From: Lichenihabitans psoromatis
GTDB lineage: Bacteria > Pseudomonadota > Alphaproteobacteria > Rhizobiales > Beijerinckiaceae
DNA length: 64,000 bases
Direction: 5' to 3'
NCBI RefSeq assembly: GCF_004323635.1
Contig: NZ_CP036515.1
Coordinates: forward strand, 2,357,501-2,421,500
The stretch's first letter is position 1, and each line of letters begins with the position of its first letter. Made by a program: the position numbers and the translations under genes. This document shows positions 8,582 to 17,074 of this stretch, one piece after another. The notes beneath the pieces are model-generated. The model did not search any database. It had not been told where the DNA came from and worked only from the letters and a program-made list of their open reading frames with translations.

Positions 8582-9214
8582 TCAAGCGCCCAGCACCGCA
8601 TTGTCCCGCCGCGACAGGAGCACCACCTCGGCGCCTTCATCGGCGTCTTGGAGGAGCGTCTCGCGCGGCGTGCCGATCCGCGCCCGCATCGAAAGCCCTT
8701 GGATAAGATCGAGAACCAGGCTCGCGCGCGCGGCAACAGGGAAATCAGCCGGGATCTCTCCCGCGCTGATCCCCTCGCGGAAACGGCATTCCACGAGCGC
8801 CGCGGTGGCATCAGCCGAGTCCCTTAGGGATAGTCGGACCTCGGCATCGTCTACGAGTGGTGCGATGCAGCCGAGAAGACATCCCGGCGCGGAGTCTTCC
8901 TCGGTCGCACTTTCCACGGCATATCGCAGGAGGCCGCGGATCGCATCACGAAGCAATTGCGGCGTGAGCAGTGCAGCCGCGGCGCGCGTGCCTTTCGTTT
9001 CGGCGTAAGACCGGAGGACGCGCAAGAACAACGTCCGCTTATCGCCAAAGACGGCATAGAGGCTCGGCCGTCCCACGCCCATTGCGGCAACGAGATCATC
9101 GATCGTCACGCCGTCGTAGCCTTTCGACCAGAACACCTGGATCGCCTTGTCCAACGCCTGCTGCTCGTCGAAGCCGCGCGGCCGTCCACGCGGCTTGGCG
9201 CTATTTTGAAACAT
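8582..9214 (-). CDS. TetR/AcrR family transcriptional regulator
   Basis: 210 residues. The N-terminal helix-turn-helix is classical TetR: ALDKAIQVFWSKGYDGVTID, then DLVAAMGVGRPSLYAVFGDK, after the usual RGRPRGF basic tail. The C-terminal ligand domain resembles TetR_C_16-type proteins with GCLLG near residue 115. AAGGAG lies 11 bases before the ATG. It is divergent from the SDR gene at 9307, with 92 bases between the starts and two palindromic words inside that gap, so it most likely represses itself and the SDR. The ligand is unknown. Confidence 0.88.
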   Translation of the reverse strand: MFQNSAKPRGRPRGFDEQQALDKAIQVFWSKGYDGVTIDDLVAAMGVGRPSLYAVFGDKRTLFLRVLRSYAETKGTRAAAALLTPQLLRDAIRGLLRYAVESATEEDSAPGCLLGCIAPLVDDAEVRLSLRDSADATAALVECRFREGISAGEIPADFPVAARASLVLDLIQGLSMRARIGTPRETLLQDADEGAEVVLLSRRDNAVLGA

Positions 9215-9216
9215 TC

Positions 9217-9227
9217 AGTTCAAAACT
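9217..9227. promoter_or_regulatory. Palindromic word AGTTCAAAACT, possible second TetR operator
   Basis: AGTT-CAA-AACT lies between the AAGGAG and the ATG of the tetR gene. Its AGTT/AACT arms resemble the core of the palindrome at 9258-9274. Binding here would block tetR expression (autoregulation). Short, so weak evidence alone. Confidence 0.25.
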
Positions 9228-9257
9228 CCTTGCAGGGTCCCGCTAATTTTCGTACCA

Positions 9258-9274
9258 GACAGTTCTAAATTGTC
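9258..9274. promoter_or_regulatory. Candidate TetR operator, imperfect 17-base palindrome
   Basis: GACAGTT-CTA-AATTGTC has 7-base arms with one mismatch and sits midway in the divergent tetR/SDR intergenic region, where local repressors of this family usually bind. Assignment to the neighbouring TetR protein is inference. Confidence 0.4.
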
Positions 9275-9306
9275 ACGCGGCCCTCACATCGCAAGGAGAC
9301 TACAGC

Positions 9307-10053
9307 ATGCAACGGTATGACGCGAAACGGGCTGTCATCATCGGCGGCACAAGCGGCATTGGGCTCGCGACGGCGAAGATGCTCGTCCAGGGAGGCGCGC
9401 GCGTTGTGGTGACGGGGCGCTCGCCGGCCGGCCTGGAGTCGACGCAGAAAGAGCTCGGGGCGGCCGGCATCGTGGTATCGAGCGACGCGCGCTCGTTGAC
9501 GGACCTCGATGTCCTCGCCTCTCGGGTGAAGTCCGAGTTCGACACCTTCGACCTGCTCTTCGTCAACGCCGGGTTCAGCACCTTCGCGCCTCTCGCGGAC
9601 ACGACCGAGGCGGCCTTCGACGAAATGTTCAACCTGAACGCCAAGGGACCGTTCTTCGCGGTCCAGAAGCTCGGGCCGCTGATCAACCAGGGCGGCGCTG
9701 TCGTCCTCACGACCTCGACCGCAAACGTCAAGGGGATGCCGATGATCGCCGCCTATGGCGGGGCCAAGGCCGCGCTGCGATCCTTCGCGCGGACGTTCGC
9801 CGCTGAGCTGCTTCCGCGCGGCATTCGCGTCAATGCGGTGTCGCCCGGCCCCATCGAGACGCCGATCATCGGCAAAGCCTTTCCCGATAAAGCAACGGCC
9901 GACTACCTCACCGGGCAAATGCGCGATGCCAATCCGATGAAACGCTTCGGAACGCCTGATGAAGTCGCCAAGGCCGTCCTCTTCCTCGCTTTCGACGCGA
10001 CCTACACGAACGGCCTCGAACTTCCGGTCGATGGGGGTTGGTCGCAGCTCTGA
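9307..10053 (+). CDS. SDR-family NAD(P)-dependent oxidoreductase
   Basis: 248 residues with a complete classical SDR layout: GGTSGIGLA cofactor loop near residue 14, NAG near 92, catalytic Ser in LTTSTANV, Tyr and Lys in AAYGGAKAA, and PGPIETP after strand 6. The C-terminal LPVDGGWSQL is the usual SDR end. AAGGAG lies eight bases before the ATG. Divergent from, and presumably repressed by, the TetR protein at 8582-9214, so it may act on the compound that protein senses. Substrate unknown. Confidence 0.88.
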   Translation: MQRYDAKRAVIIGGTSGIGLATAKMLVQGGARVVVTGRSPAGLESTQKELGAAGIVVSSDARSLTDLDVLASRVKSEFDTFDLLFVNAGFSTFAPLADTTEAAFDEMFNLNAKGPFFAVQKLGPLINQGGAVVLTTSTANVKGMPMIAAYGGAKAALRSFARTFAAELLPRGIRVNAVSPGPIETPIIGKAFPDKATADYLTGQMRDANPMKRFGTPDEVAKAVLFLAFDATYTNGLELPVDGGWSQL

Positions 10054-10094
10054 GGGCCTTAGGCCACCGCCACGTGAGTCAACGCGCGTTCCGT

Positions 10095-10170
10095 CCATCG
10101 ATCGATCTTCAATTGAGATCGCAGTCGTCATGGGCGGGACGGGCGGCATCGGCCTGGCGGCGTCCGAGAC
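10095..10170 (+). pseudogene. Relic of an SDR N-terminus
   Basis: One frame reads IEIAVVMGGTGGIGLAAS, a textbook SDR cofactor-binding start (GGTGGIGLA), then degenerates within about 20 residues with no SDR continuation. It lies between an SDR gene and blh. Most simply it is the remaining 5' scrap of a deleted SDR gene; chance resemblance is possible because only about 18 residues match. Confidence 0.35.
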
Positions 10171-10240
10171 CACTGACTCTCACAATCGCACATCTCGCGG
10201 GGTTAAGGCGTGACCTCGCTCCTTTAAAAAGGATTCCAGA

Positions 10241-11566
10241 GTGTCGAATTCCGTTTCGATGCATCCGTCTGCGACGCAGATATCGGACAAGCTCTTCGTC
10301 GCGCCTCAACCGGATCTCGCGGACTTTCCCGACCTTGCCGCTGCCGGGTTCGTCGGCGTCATCAGCAATCGTCCGGCGAACGAACAACCCGGTCAGCCGA
10401 GCCCTGCGGCCGAGCGGCACGCGGCCGACGAAGGCGGCCTATCCTTCCACTTCATTCCCGTGACGGCATCGACCATCACCGAGGCCGATGTGCGAGCGTT
10501 CCAAAAGGCCGTGTCTGAGGTTTCCGGCCCCGTCTTCGCGCATTGCAAAAGCGGCGTCCGCGCCGCGAGCCTCCATGCCATCGGCGAAGTGCTGGACGGG
10601 CGATTGGCCCAGCAAGACTTGGCCGATCTCAGCACCAAGTGGGGCGTCGATCTTTCAATCGCCGCCAAATGGCTGGCCCGCGATGTGGAGCGGCGGCCGC
10701 GCGTCAAGGGCTTCTTCGATCCACGCACGTTCAGCGTGCAATATGTCGTGTCGGACCCAGCCACTCACCAATGCGCCATCATCGATCCAGTGCTGGATTT
10801 CGATGAGAGGTCGGGCTCGATCACCACGACGAGCGCCGATGCCATCCTGCGATACGTTGCGGAGGAGAAGCTGACTGTCCAGTGGATCCTCGATACACAC
10901 CCGCATGCCGACCATCTCTCATCGGCCCACGACCTGCGTGAGAAAACCGGCGCGCCGACCGCGATCGGCGCGCATGTCCGCGAGGTCCAGCGGCTGTGGC
11001 AGGTCATCTATAATTGGCCCGAGCTGAAAACCGATGGCTCGCAATGGGACCACCTGTTCGAGGATGGCGAGCGTTTCACCATCGGGACGATCGACGCACA
11101 GGTTCTATTTTCCCCTGGTCATACCTTGTCATCGATCACCTATCTGATCGGCGACGCGGCCTTCGTGCATGACACGTTCTTCATGCCCGATTCCGGAACC
11201 GCCCGCGCCGATTTCCCGGGTGGCAGCGCGGAGCAGCTGTGGGACTCGCTGCAGGCGATTCTGGCTTTGCCGGAGGACACGCGGCTCTTCACGGGCCACG
11301 ACTACCAGCCTCTAGGCCGGGCGCCGCGCTGGGAAAGCACGGTCGGCGAGCAGAAGGCGCGCAATATCCAATTGGCCGGTGTGGACAAGCCGGCTTTTAT
11401 CGGAGCGCGGCAGGCGCGCGACAGAAGCCTGCCGATGCCGAAGCTGATCCTGCAGGCCCTGCAGGTCAACATCATGGGCGGCCGCCTGCCAGAGCCGGAA
11501 AGCAATGGCCGCCGCTATCTCAGACTACCAATCGACGCCTTTGGGGAGGTCTCCTGGGAGACGTAA
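10241..11566 (+). CDS. blh: Blh-type bifunctional sulfur transferase/persulfide dioxygenase (DUF442 + metallo-beta-lactamase)
   Basis: 441 residues in two domains. Residues about 8-115 form a DUF442 phosphatase-like sulfurtransferase with the Cys loop VFAHCKSGVRAAS (Cys-x5-Arg). Residues about 145-400 form an ETHE1-type metallo-beta-lactamase with DTHPHADHLSS, SPGHT, and the later metal ligands in VHDTFF and TGHDY. This domain order matches Blh of Agrobacterium and Xylella, which oxidises sulfide-derived persulfide and is controlled by BigR in those organisms; no BigR gene is visible here. GTG 10241 has AAAAGGA eight bases upstream; ATG 10259 is an alternative. Confidence 0.85.
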   Translation: MSNSVSMHPSATQISDKLFVAPQPDLADFPDLAAAGFVGVISNRPANEQPGQPSPAAERHAADEGGLSFHFIPVTASTITEADVRAFQKAVSEVSGPVFAHCKSGVRAASLHAIGEVLDGRLAQQDLADLSTKWGVDLSIAAKWLARDVERRPRVKGFFDPRTFSVQYVVSDPATHQCAIIDPVLDFDERSGSITTTSADAILRYVAEEKLTVQWILDTHPHADHLSSAHDLREKTGAPTAIGAHVREVQRLWQVIYNWPELKTDGSQWDHLFEDGERFTIGTIDAQVLFSPGHTLSSITYLIGDAAFVHDTFFMPDSGTARADFPGGSAEQLWDSLQAILALPEDTRLFTGHDYQPLGRAPRWESTVGEQKARNIQLAGVDKPAFIGARQARDRSLPMPKLILQALQVNIMGGRLPEPESNGRRYLRLPIDAFGEVSWET

Positions 11567-11695
11567 ATCTAGGACCGCGCGGGCGAGCGGCTTGGGCGCC
11601 CTGAACAGGATCTGCTCTTCGACCGCGTCAGACGGGCCTCAAGCGGCGAACGAAGCGAACGAGATCGAAACCGCAAAACCGATAGGATCGTAACC

Positions 11696-12592
11696 ATGAA
11701 GCTGAGCGACGCGCCCTTCGCCGAGAAGAAATTCATGACCGTCCATGGTCAGCGAATGGCCTATATCGACGAGGGCGACGGCGATGCCATCGTCTTTTCG
11801 CACGGCAATCCGACATCGTCCTATCTCTGGCGCAACATCATGCCAGCCTGCCGAGGGCTCGGCCGGCTGATTGCCTGCGATCTGGTCGGTCAGGGAGATT
11901 CAGATAAGCTGCAAAATTCCGGTCCTGACCGATACGGCTACGTCGAACAGCGCAGCTTCATGCATGCGCTTTGGGATCAGCTCGATCTCGGTGACAACAT
12001 CATCTTCGTCGTCCACGACTGGGGCTCGGCGCTCGGCTTCGACTATGCGAGCAAGCATGCCGATCGGGTGCAGGGCATCGCCTACATGGAATCGATCGTC
12101 ATGCCGCTCGAGTGGAGTGACTTCAGCGAATCCATACGTCCTGCCTTCGAGGCGATGCGTTCTCCCGCAGGCGACGCGATGGTCCTGCAGGACAATGTCT
12201 TCGTCGAGCAGGTCCTGTTCGGAACCATTGGTCGGCCACTCTCCGATGTCGTCAAAGCGGAATATCGCAGACCGTTCCTGAACGCCGGGGAGGATCGGCG
12301 GCCGACCCTGAGCTGGCCGCGCCAGATCCCCATTGCGGGTGAACCGGCCGATGTGGCCGAGGCGGTCAAGGCCTATTCGCGATGGCTGGCGACCAGCTCT
12401 GTGCCGAAGCTCTATGTCCACGCAACGCCGGGCATCGTCGATAGCAGTCCGAACCAGGTCGCCTTCTGCCGGACCTTCCCGAATCAAGAAGAAATCCAGG
12501 TGGAGGGAAACCATTTCATTCCCGAGGAGGCCCCCGACGTTGTCGCGCCGGGCGTGGCCACCTTTGTCCGCCGCCTTCGCGGCATCGCATAA
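11696..12592 (+). CDS. Haloalkane dehalogenase (alpha/beta hydrolase, LinB/DhaA type)
   Basis: 298 residues. Key elements of haloalkane dehalogenases are present: oxyanion/halide motif HGNPTSSYLWRNIM near residue 36, nucleophile Asp followed by Trp in VVHDWGSALG (about 105), Glu in YMESIVMP as the catalytic acid of the HLD-II subfamily, and His in VEGNHFIPEEAP. These enzymes hydrolyse carbon-halogen bonds to alcohol and halide in the cytoplasm. Spacing to the SDR gene downstream is 17 bases, so the two are probably co-transcribed. The natural substrate cannot be inferred. Confidence 0.85.
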   Translation: MKLSDAPFAEKKFMTVHGQRMAYIDEGDGDAIVFSHGNPTSSYLWRNIMPACRGLGRLIACDLVGQGDSDKLQNSGPDRYGYVEQRSFMHALWDQLDLGDNIIFVVHDWGSALGFDYASKHADRVQGIAYMESIVMPLEWSDFSESIRPAFEAMRSPAGDAMVLQDNVFVEQVLFGTIGRPLSDVVKAEYRRPFLNAGEDRRPTLSWPRQIPIAGEPADVAEAVKAYSRWLATSSVPKLYVHATPGIVDSSPNQVAFCRTFPNQEEIQVEGNHFIPEEAPDVVAPGVATFVRRLRGIA

Positions 12593-12609
12593 TAACAGCG
12601 AGACACTCA

Positions 12610-13311
12610 ATGGCCGACTTTCCCTATCGCTGCGCCTTGATCATCGGCGCCGGACCAGGCATCAGTGCTTCGCTTGCGCGGCGTTTGTCTCAGATCGGCG
12701 TGCAAGTCGGCCTCGCCGCTCGCGATGTCGAAAAGCTCAAACCGCTCGCGGAGGAGACCGGCGCCGCCGTCTTTGCCGTCGACGCCTCCCAGCCGGAGCA
12801 AGTGGCGCAGCTGTTCCTCGATATGGAGAGCCAGGTCGCGGAGCCCGATATCGTGATTTATAACGCGAGCTCGCGCGTCCCCGGTCCGCTCTCGAGCGTC
12901 GATCCCGCCGCGGTCGCGCAATCAATCGCCATCACCACGTTCGGCGCGTTCTTGGCCGCCCAGCAGGCCGCGAAGCGAATGGAGGCGAAAGGGCATGGAG
13001 CGATCTTCTTCACCGGCGCGAGTGCTGGCATGAAGGGTTTCGCCCAATCGGCGGCGTTCGCGATGGGCAAGTTCGGACTGCGTGGGCTCGCTCAGAGCGC
13101 CGCAAGGGAGCTCGGCCCGAAGGGGATCCACGTTGCGCATTTCAACATCGACGGCGGCGTCCGCTCACCGCGCCGACCGGATCCCAGCGATCAACCTGAC
13201 AGCACGCTCGATCCCGACGCCATCGCCCAGACGTACATCGACGTCCTCGCGCAGCCGAGAAACGCATGGTCGCATGAAATCGACCTTCGGCCGTGGACAG
13301 AACGATTCTAG
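12610..13311 (+). CDS. Atypical SDR-family protein lacking the catalytic tyrosine
   Basis: 233 residues. The cofactor loop is IIGAGPGISASLARRL and the Ser region is FFTGASAGMKGF, but the YxxxK position reads FAMGK, so Tyr is replaced by Phe while Lys stays. The downstream RELGPKGIHVAHFNIDG is typical of a subgroup of glucose-dehydrogenase-like SDRs that also often have Phe here, so this is a family trait rather than damage. Seventeen bases behind the dehalogenase gene, a probable operon partner. Catalysis by the normal SDR mechanism is doubtful. Confidence 0.75.
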   Translation: MADFPYRCALIIGAGPGISASLARRLSQIGVQVGLAARDVEKLKPLAEETGAAVFAVDASQPEQVAQLFLDMESQVAEPDIVIYNASSRVPGPLSSVDPAAVAQSIAITTFGAFLAAQQAAKRMEAKGHGAIFFTGASAGMKGFAQSAAFAMGKFGLRGLAQSAARELGPKGIHVAHFNIDGGVRSPRRPDPSDQPDSTLDPDAIAQTYIDVLAQPRNAWSHEIDLRPWTERF

Positions 13312-13354
13312 AGGCTGAACCGAAATCATGTGTTGGAGCGGAGGATTGCGAGGC

Positions 13355-13779
13355 TCACGGACGAGGTGCGGGAAGCCCTTTCGTCTCGTCCTCTGAACTC
13401 TGCTGCCTCGTGACCCCAATCGGCTGATGCGGCCCAATTCTGCTGGCGCGCGACAGGATCTCCACGCGTGGATCACGCTTCAGATGCGGGAAGAGGTGCC
13501 AAGGCGGTACGAGATCTAAGGGGACCTCGACGTCGATCAACCACCCCAGCAGTCCGCGCGCGAGGGCGTCGAACACGACGCCGGAGCTCGCGACGGCCTC
13601 AGCGAGCGAAGTGAAGACCCGGGGGATATTCCAGTTGCGGCGAGAGACGACGCCTTTGCGCCATCTCGGTCGTAGAGCCCCGCGATCTGGAACCCAGCTT
13701 TGCGATAAGCCGGCAGGTGAGCGTCGGCCACGATGCCGCCGGTGCCGATGATGACGATCGGCCGCTGGTGAGCCGGCAT
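13355..13779 (-). pseudogene. Degraded Gfo/Idh/MocA-family oxidoreductase
   Basis: From an ATG at 13779 the frame reads a perfect Gfo/Idh/MocA start (RPIVIIGTGGIVADAHLPAY, then RKAGFQIAGLYDRDGAKA). Near 13625 the homology jumps to another frame (IPRVFTSLAEAVASSGVVFD), a one-base frameshift. It then skips about 80-100 residues straight to the domain's later segment (PPWHLFPHLKRDPRVEI) and ends in unrelated sequence. The EKP region and catalytic His are absent. A frameshift plus internal deletion make this a clear remnant. Confidence 0.7.
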
Positions 13780-14187
13780 CGCAGTCGGCGAACGTACCAA
13801 CGCTTTAACCGACGAATTCGGGCTGCGATAGCAGGCCCAATCCGGCATATGATGTGAGGCCGATGCTGCAAGCCAAGAACCCGCTTGCACGTCCCTCAAG
13901 GTCGACCGGAAGCGGTGGTGGCGATCGGATCGATGTTTATCCGCAGCAAGGGACGACGAGCGTGGTCTGGGCCGCAACGACACGTGGCGTCGATCCGGGC
14001 ACGCAGGTGTTGCGAAGTCTGCAGAACGACAGCATGTCATGCCCCCGATCCCGAAATCGGACGGATCGGCGCCGATCTCTTTGCGACAAGGATGAGTCGG
14101 ATCGCTTCTGATAAAGCTCATTAGCAGAATCGGATGGATGCTCTCGACCCCTGACGCAGAGCATTTCATCTGGACCCTGACGTTAGA
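13780..14187. other. Non-coding or degraded stretch
   Basis: About 400 bases between the Gfo/Idh/MocA relic and the DUF1993 gene. Short open frames exist on both strands, but none shows recognisable domains or a ribosome binding site. Probably decayed accessory DNA. Confidence 0.4.
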
Positions 14188-14199
14188 GTGGAGGTTTTC

Positions 14200-14763
14200 A
14201 TGTCACTGACCGAACTTCTTGTTCCGACCTTCAAGAATATGTTGCGGACGCTCTCCGGCCTGCTCGAAAAAGCGGAACAGCAAATGCCCGACCGGGCGGA
14301 GGGCCTGCTGGCGGCACGTTTGACGGCAGACATGTACCCGCTGTCATCCCAATTACGCTTCGCTGCCTATCAAGCCCAAGAGGCTTCGCTCAGGTTACGG
14401 GGTGAGAGCATTCCGTCGTCGCTTGTCGACGTGGCAACCGAAGGACGTCATGCCGGCGATGTGCCTGGATCGCTGTCGCAAGCCCGCGCTCGGATTGGCG
14501 AAGCGCTGTCGTTTCTGGATGGCCTTTCCGGCGACGCGCTTGATGCGGGTGCCATTCTGCCGATCACGCTCGAGCTTCCGAGGGGTATTTCGTTCGATAT
14601 GACCGGCGAAGACTATGCGCGAGATTGGGTGCTCGCTCAGTTCTATTTCCATGTCGTCACCGCTTACGCCATCCTGCGTCAGCAAGGTGTCGAGATCGGG
14701 AAAGCCGATTACGTGCCTCACATGTTTGCCTATCTCCGACCGGGAACAAGGCCGTCTGCCTAA
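14200..14763 (+). CDS. DUF1993 family protein
   Basis: 187 residues from ATG 14200, which has GGAGG five bases upstream; the GTG at 14188 would destroy that ribosome binding site's role. The family pattern is clear: LLVPTFKNMLRTLSGLLEKA near the start, LAARLTADMYPLSSQLRFAA at about residue 50, and a C-terminal ARDWVLAQFYFHVVTAYAIL followed by GKADYVPHMF. DUF1993 proteins are DinB-like four-helix proteins without established function, found in many bacteria and fungi. Confidence 0.85.
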   Translation: MSLTELLVPTFKNMLRTLSGLLEKAEQQMPDRAEGLLAARLTADMYPLSSQLRFAAYQAQEASLRLRGESIPSSLVDVATEGRHAGDVPGSLSQARARIGEALSFLDGLSGDALDAGAILPITLELPRGISFDMTGEDYARDWVLAQFYFHVVTAYAILRQQGVEIGKADYVPHMFAYLRPGTRPSA

Positions 14764-14768
14764 GCCAT

Positions 14769-14810
14769 GACCGACAGCTTGCGGCTTTGTCAGCCAGACA
14801 ACTGTCGGTC
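14769..14810. repeat. 9-base inverted repeat downstream of the DUF1993 gene
   Basis: GACCGACAG (14769-14777) and CTGTCGGTC (14802-14810) are perfectly complementary, and inside the loop GGCT/AGCC can pair again. It begins six bases after the DUF1993 stop codon. It may stabilise or end that transcript; no T-tract directly follows, though a T6 run occurs near 14862. Confidence 0.35.
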
Positions 14811-14945
14811 CGCAGACCCTCTTGCAACCGATGCTGCCTTCGGTTGCCAGCGATCACCGATTTTTTGGAGACGAGTGACTGCTTTCGCCAAATTCAGACA
14901 TTAAAGCAGCTGCTTTTAAACCCCAATTGAAAGGTGACGTCGACA

Positions 14946-15722
14946 ATGACATCCGTTTCAATCACGCGACGCGCCGCAGTCTTGACCGCTGTTTTTAGCA
15001 TCATGGGAAAAAGCAGCGGTTCGGCCGCGTCGGCGCCAACTCTGGTCACCGAAAGGCTGACGCTAAAGGGACAGCCTCTCGAGTTGAAACGGTATGGAGC
15101 GGCGAGCAGAGGTAAGCGACCGACGGTTCTCCTGCTGCACGGCTCCAAGGGGCTGGATGCGAACTATCAAGCCTATGATCGCTACGCCTGCGATCTTGCA
15201 GGCGCCAACATCGACACGTTGCTATTCACCTATTTTCAGCCGGGAGAGCTGAAAGCGATCAATGAGGCTCAAAATGCGTCCTCTCGGGAGGTGGAGTATG
15301 CTCGATCTGTCGATCGATGGGTTTCTCTCGTGAGGTCTGTCGCAAGCATGGCTCGTGAGCATGAGAATAGCTCGGGTTCTGTGGGCCTCCTCGGCTTTTC
15401 GCTTGGGGGATTTGTTGGCGTTGCAGCGGCCAGCGACCCAATGTTTTCCGTCCTCACCGTGTTTTACGCAGGACTACCCACTTTCTATACACGACGTATC
15501 GACCATCTGCCGCCGCTGTTGGACATCCATGGTGATGCTGATCGATCAGTGTCCTTAAGCCAGGGCTCAAAGCTTGTAGAAACAGCCAAGCGCCTCGGCG
15601 GTGTCGCGGAACTCGTTGTGTTTCGAAACGAAGGGCACGGCTTCGATCTCGATCTCTCCAATCGAGATGCGTTCAATGCCCGGCAGCGTGCGATTGCTTT
15701 TACGGCTCAGTGGCTTCGCTAG
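14946..15722 (+). CDS. Exported dienelactone-hydrolase-like alpha/beta hydrolase
   Basis: 258 residues from ATG 14946 (AAAGG 11 bases upstream). The N terminus SVSITRRAAVLTAVFSIMG is a signal peptide with a twin Arg. Catalytic elements: LLLHGSKG oxyanion region, nucleophile Ser in LLGFSLGGFVG (Ser rather than the Cys of true dienelactone hydrolases), Asp in DIHGDADRSV and His in NEGHGFDLDL. The fold fits the DLH/prolyl-oligopeptidase-like esterases in the periplasm. Substrate unknown. Base composition is slightly less GC-rich than in neighbouring genes, hinting at transfer. Confidence 0.8.
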   Translation: MTSVSITRRAAVLTAVFSIMGKSSGSAASAPTLVTERLTLKGQPLELKRYGAASRGKRPTVLLLHGSKGLDANYQAYDRYACDLAGANIDTLLFTYFQPGELKAINEAQNASSREVEYARSVDRWVSLVRSVASMAREHENSSGSVGLLGFSLGGFVGVAAASDPMFSVLTVFYAGLPTFYTRRIDHLPPLLDIHGDADRSVSLSQGSKLVETAKRLGGVAELVVFRNEGHGFDLDLSNRDAFNARQRAIAFTAQWLR

Positions 15723-16050
15723 CGGCTGCTCATGAAAGAGACGCGAGCCTCGTGATCGAAAGTCTGTGTGCAAGAGCACTGAAATTAAGCTGTTTGAGTG
15801 CCCCACCAACGTCCGTTTCCACGGTCTGCGACGATGGTCGCTTCCCATCCATCGTCGAGATTGGCCGCGGTCCGATTCATTCTGATGATCAGAGATCCCG
15901 GAGCCAGGTGGCTTCTCTGGATCCAACTCGAATAGTGTCTATCGCAAGACCAGCACGACTTGAGATAAATGGTTTCAACCCGCATCAGAGGCGTGGGCAC
16001 AGCCCAGCTTGCTCCGTGGTAAGCAACGCAGATCAAAGGAGCGAGCCGCA
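15723..16050. other. Gene-free stretch
   Basis: 328 bases between the exported hydrolase and the cupin gene. I see no gene, strong hairpin or repeat, apart from AAAGGA at 16035-16040 that serves as the ribosome binding site of the cupin gene. Confidence 0.4.
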
Positions 16051-16440
16051 ATGAAATGTCTGCGCATTTATGCGACTCCGGACGGCGAGTCGCATTTCGA
16101 CGATGTCGAATTGCCAACAACGAAGATGTCGGTGCACCCCGATGCTGTGCCGTTTGACGTGACCTCCAGTTACCCAGCATCCCACGTCCGGATCGCCCGC
16201 ATCCCTGCCGGCATGCGCGAGGTTGCCTGGCACACAGTTCCAGACCCGAACCTTTGTGTCAGGCTAGATGGTTCGGTTGACTATGAGACGAGCGATGGAG
16301 ACATGCGCCACGTCCCGGCGGGTCGTTTTGTTTTAGTAGAAGACACACACGGCAAGGGACATCTGTCACGCCACTCCCCCGAGGCGCAAACTGTCATTTG
16401 GATTTCGCTACCAAACGGCCTCGACATGCCGCCGATTTAG
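16051..16440 (+). CDS. Small cupin-like protein
   Basis: 129 residues from ATG 16051 with AAAGGA ten bases upstream. The central part looks like a small cupin barrel: WHTVPDPNLCVRLDGSVDYE, then DGDMRHVPAGRFVLVEDTHG and a closing HLSRHSPEAQTVIWISLP. Metal-binding His residues are present (WHT, GKGH, RHS), though the order departs from the standard cupin motifs. Probably an uncharacterised cytoplasmic enzyme or sensor; function unknown. Confidence 0.65.
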   Translation: MKCLRIYATPDGESHFDDVELPTTKMSVHPDAVPFDVTSSYPASHVRIARIPAGMREVAWHTVPDPNLCVRLDGSVDYETSDGDMRHVPAGRFVLVEDTHGKGHLSRHSPEAQTVIWISLPNGLDMPPI

Positions 16441-16546
16441 TCCGGTCGGGCATATCGTCCGCGTCAATGCCAAGAGTTTTCATCGCACCATCAGCTGATT
16501 GAGGCACACATTCCTGGAATGATACGCTGCTATCGACAGAGAGCGC

Positions 16547-17074
16547 TCATTGGAGCGGGGGTGGATCTGACCTGAGCAACGCATAATGGGCGGCGTCCCA
16601 TCTGACCGTTCCTAATCGAGCCAAGGAGCGGCGCACGCCTTCGCGTAAAAACCCGAGCTTTTCATAAGTACGGATAGCAGGTTCATTAAATGTATAAACG
16701 TTCAACTCAATCCGTTCGATCCGCTCGTCGACAAACGTTGTATCGATAACCTTTTGAAGGAACGGGTGGGCCAACCCCCGACCTCGTTCTGCAGGACTTA
16801 TACCGATAAAACCGAGGAGGACGACCCCCTGATGCCAATCGATGATTGTCGTAGCGGTGGCAACGAAAGCACCATTGACTTCGCCGGCCCACATTCGTCT
16901 TTTTGGCTCGTCGCCTTCCGTTTCTTTAAGAAAGGCTATGATTTGAGCCTCGTCTAAGGGAAATGTCCGGGCCGGACTTCCCCATTGAGCCAAATCCTCC
17001 GCTGTGGGGAACCAGGTCAATAGAGATGCAATATCGTCATAACGGAATGCGCGTAGAAGCAACTGGTCCTCCAT
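16547..17074 (-). CDS. GNAT-family N-acetyltransferase (RimJ/RimL-like)
   Basis: 175 residues with Acetyltransf_3/RimL layout: LLRAFRYDDIASLLTWF at the start, acetyl-CoA loop in GISPAERGRGLAHPFLQKVI, and the C-terminal NEPAIRTYEKLGFLREGVRR. Members acetylate protein N termini, antibiotics or small molecules; the acceptor here is unknown. Reads convergent to the cupin gene and divergent from the TMEM175 gene. Confidence 0.85.
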   Translation of the reverse strand: MEDQLLLRAFRYDDIASLLTWFPTAEDLAQWGSPARTFPLDEAQIIAFLKETEGDEPKRRMWAGEVNGAFVATATTIIDWHQGVVLLGFIGISPAERGRGLAHPFLQKVIDTTFVDERIERIELNVYTFNEPAIRTYEKLGFLREGVRRSLARLGTVRWDAAHYALLRSDPPPLQ

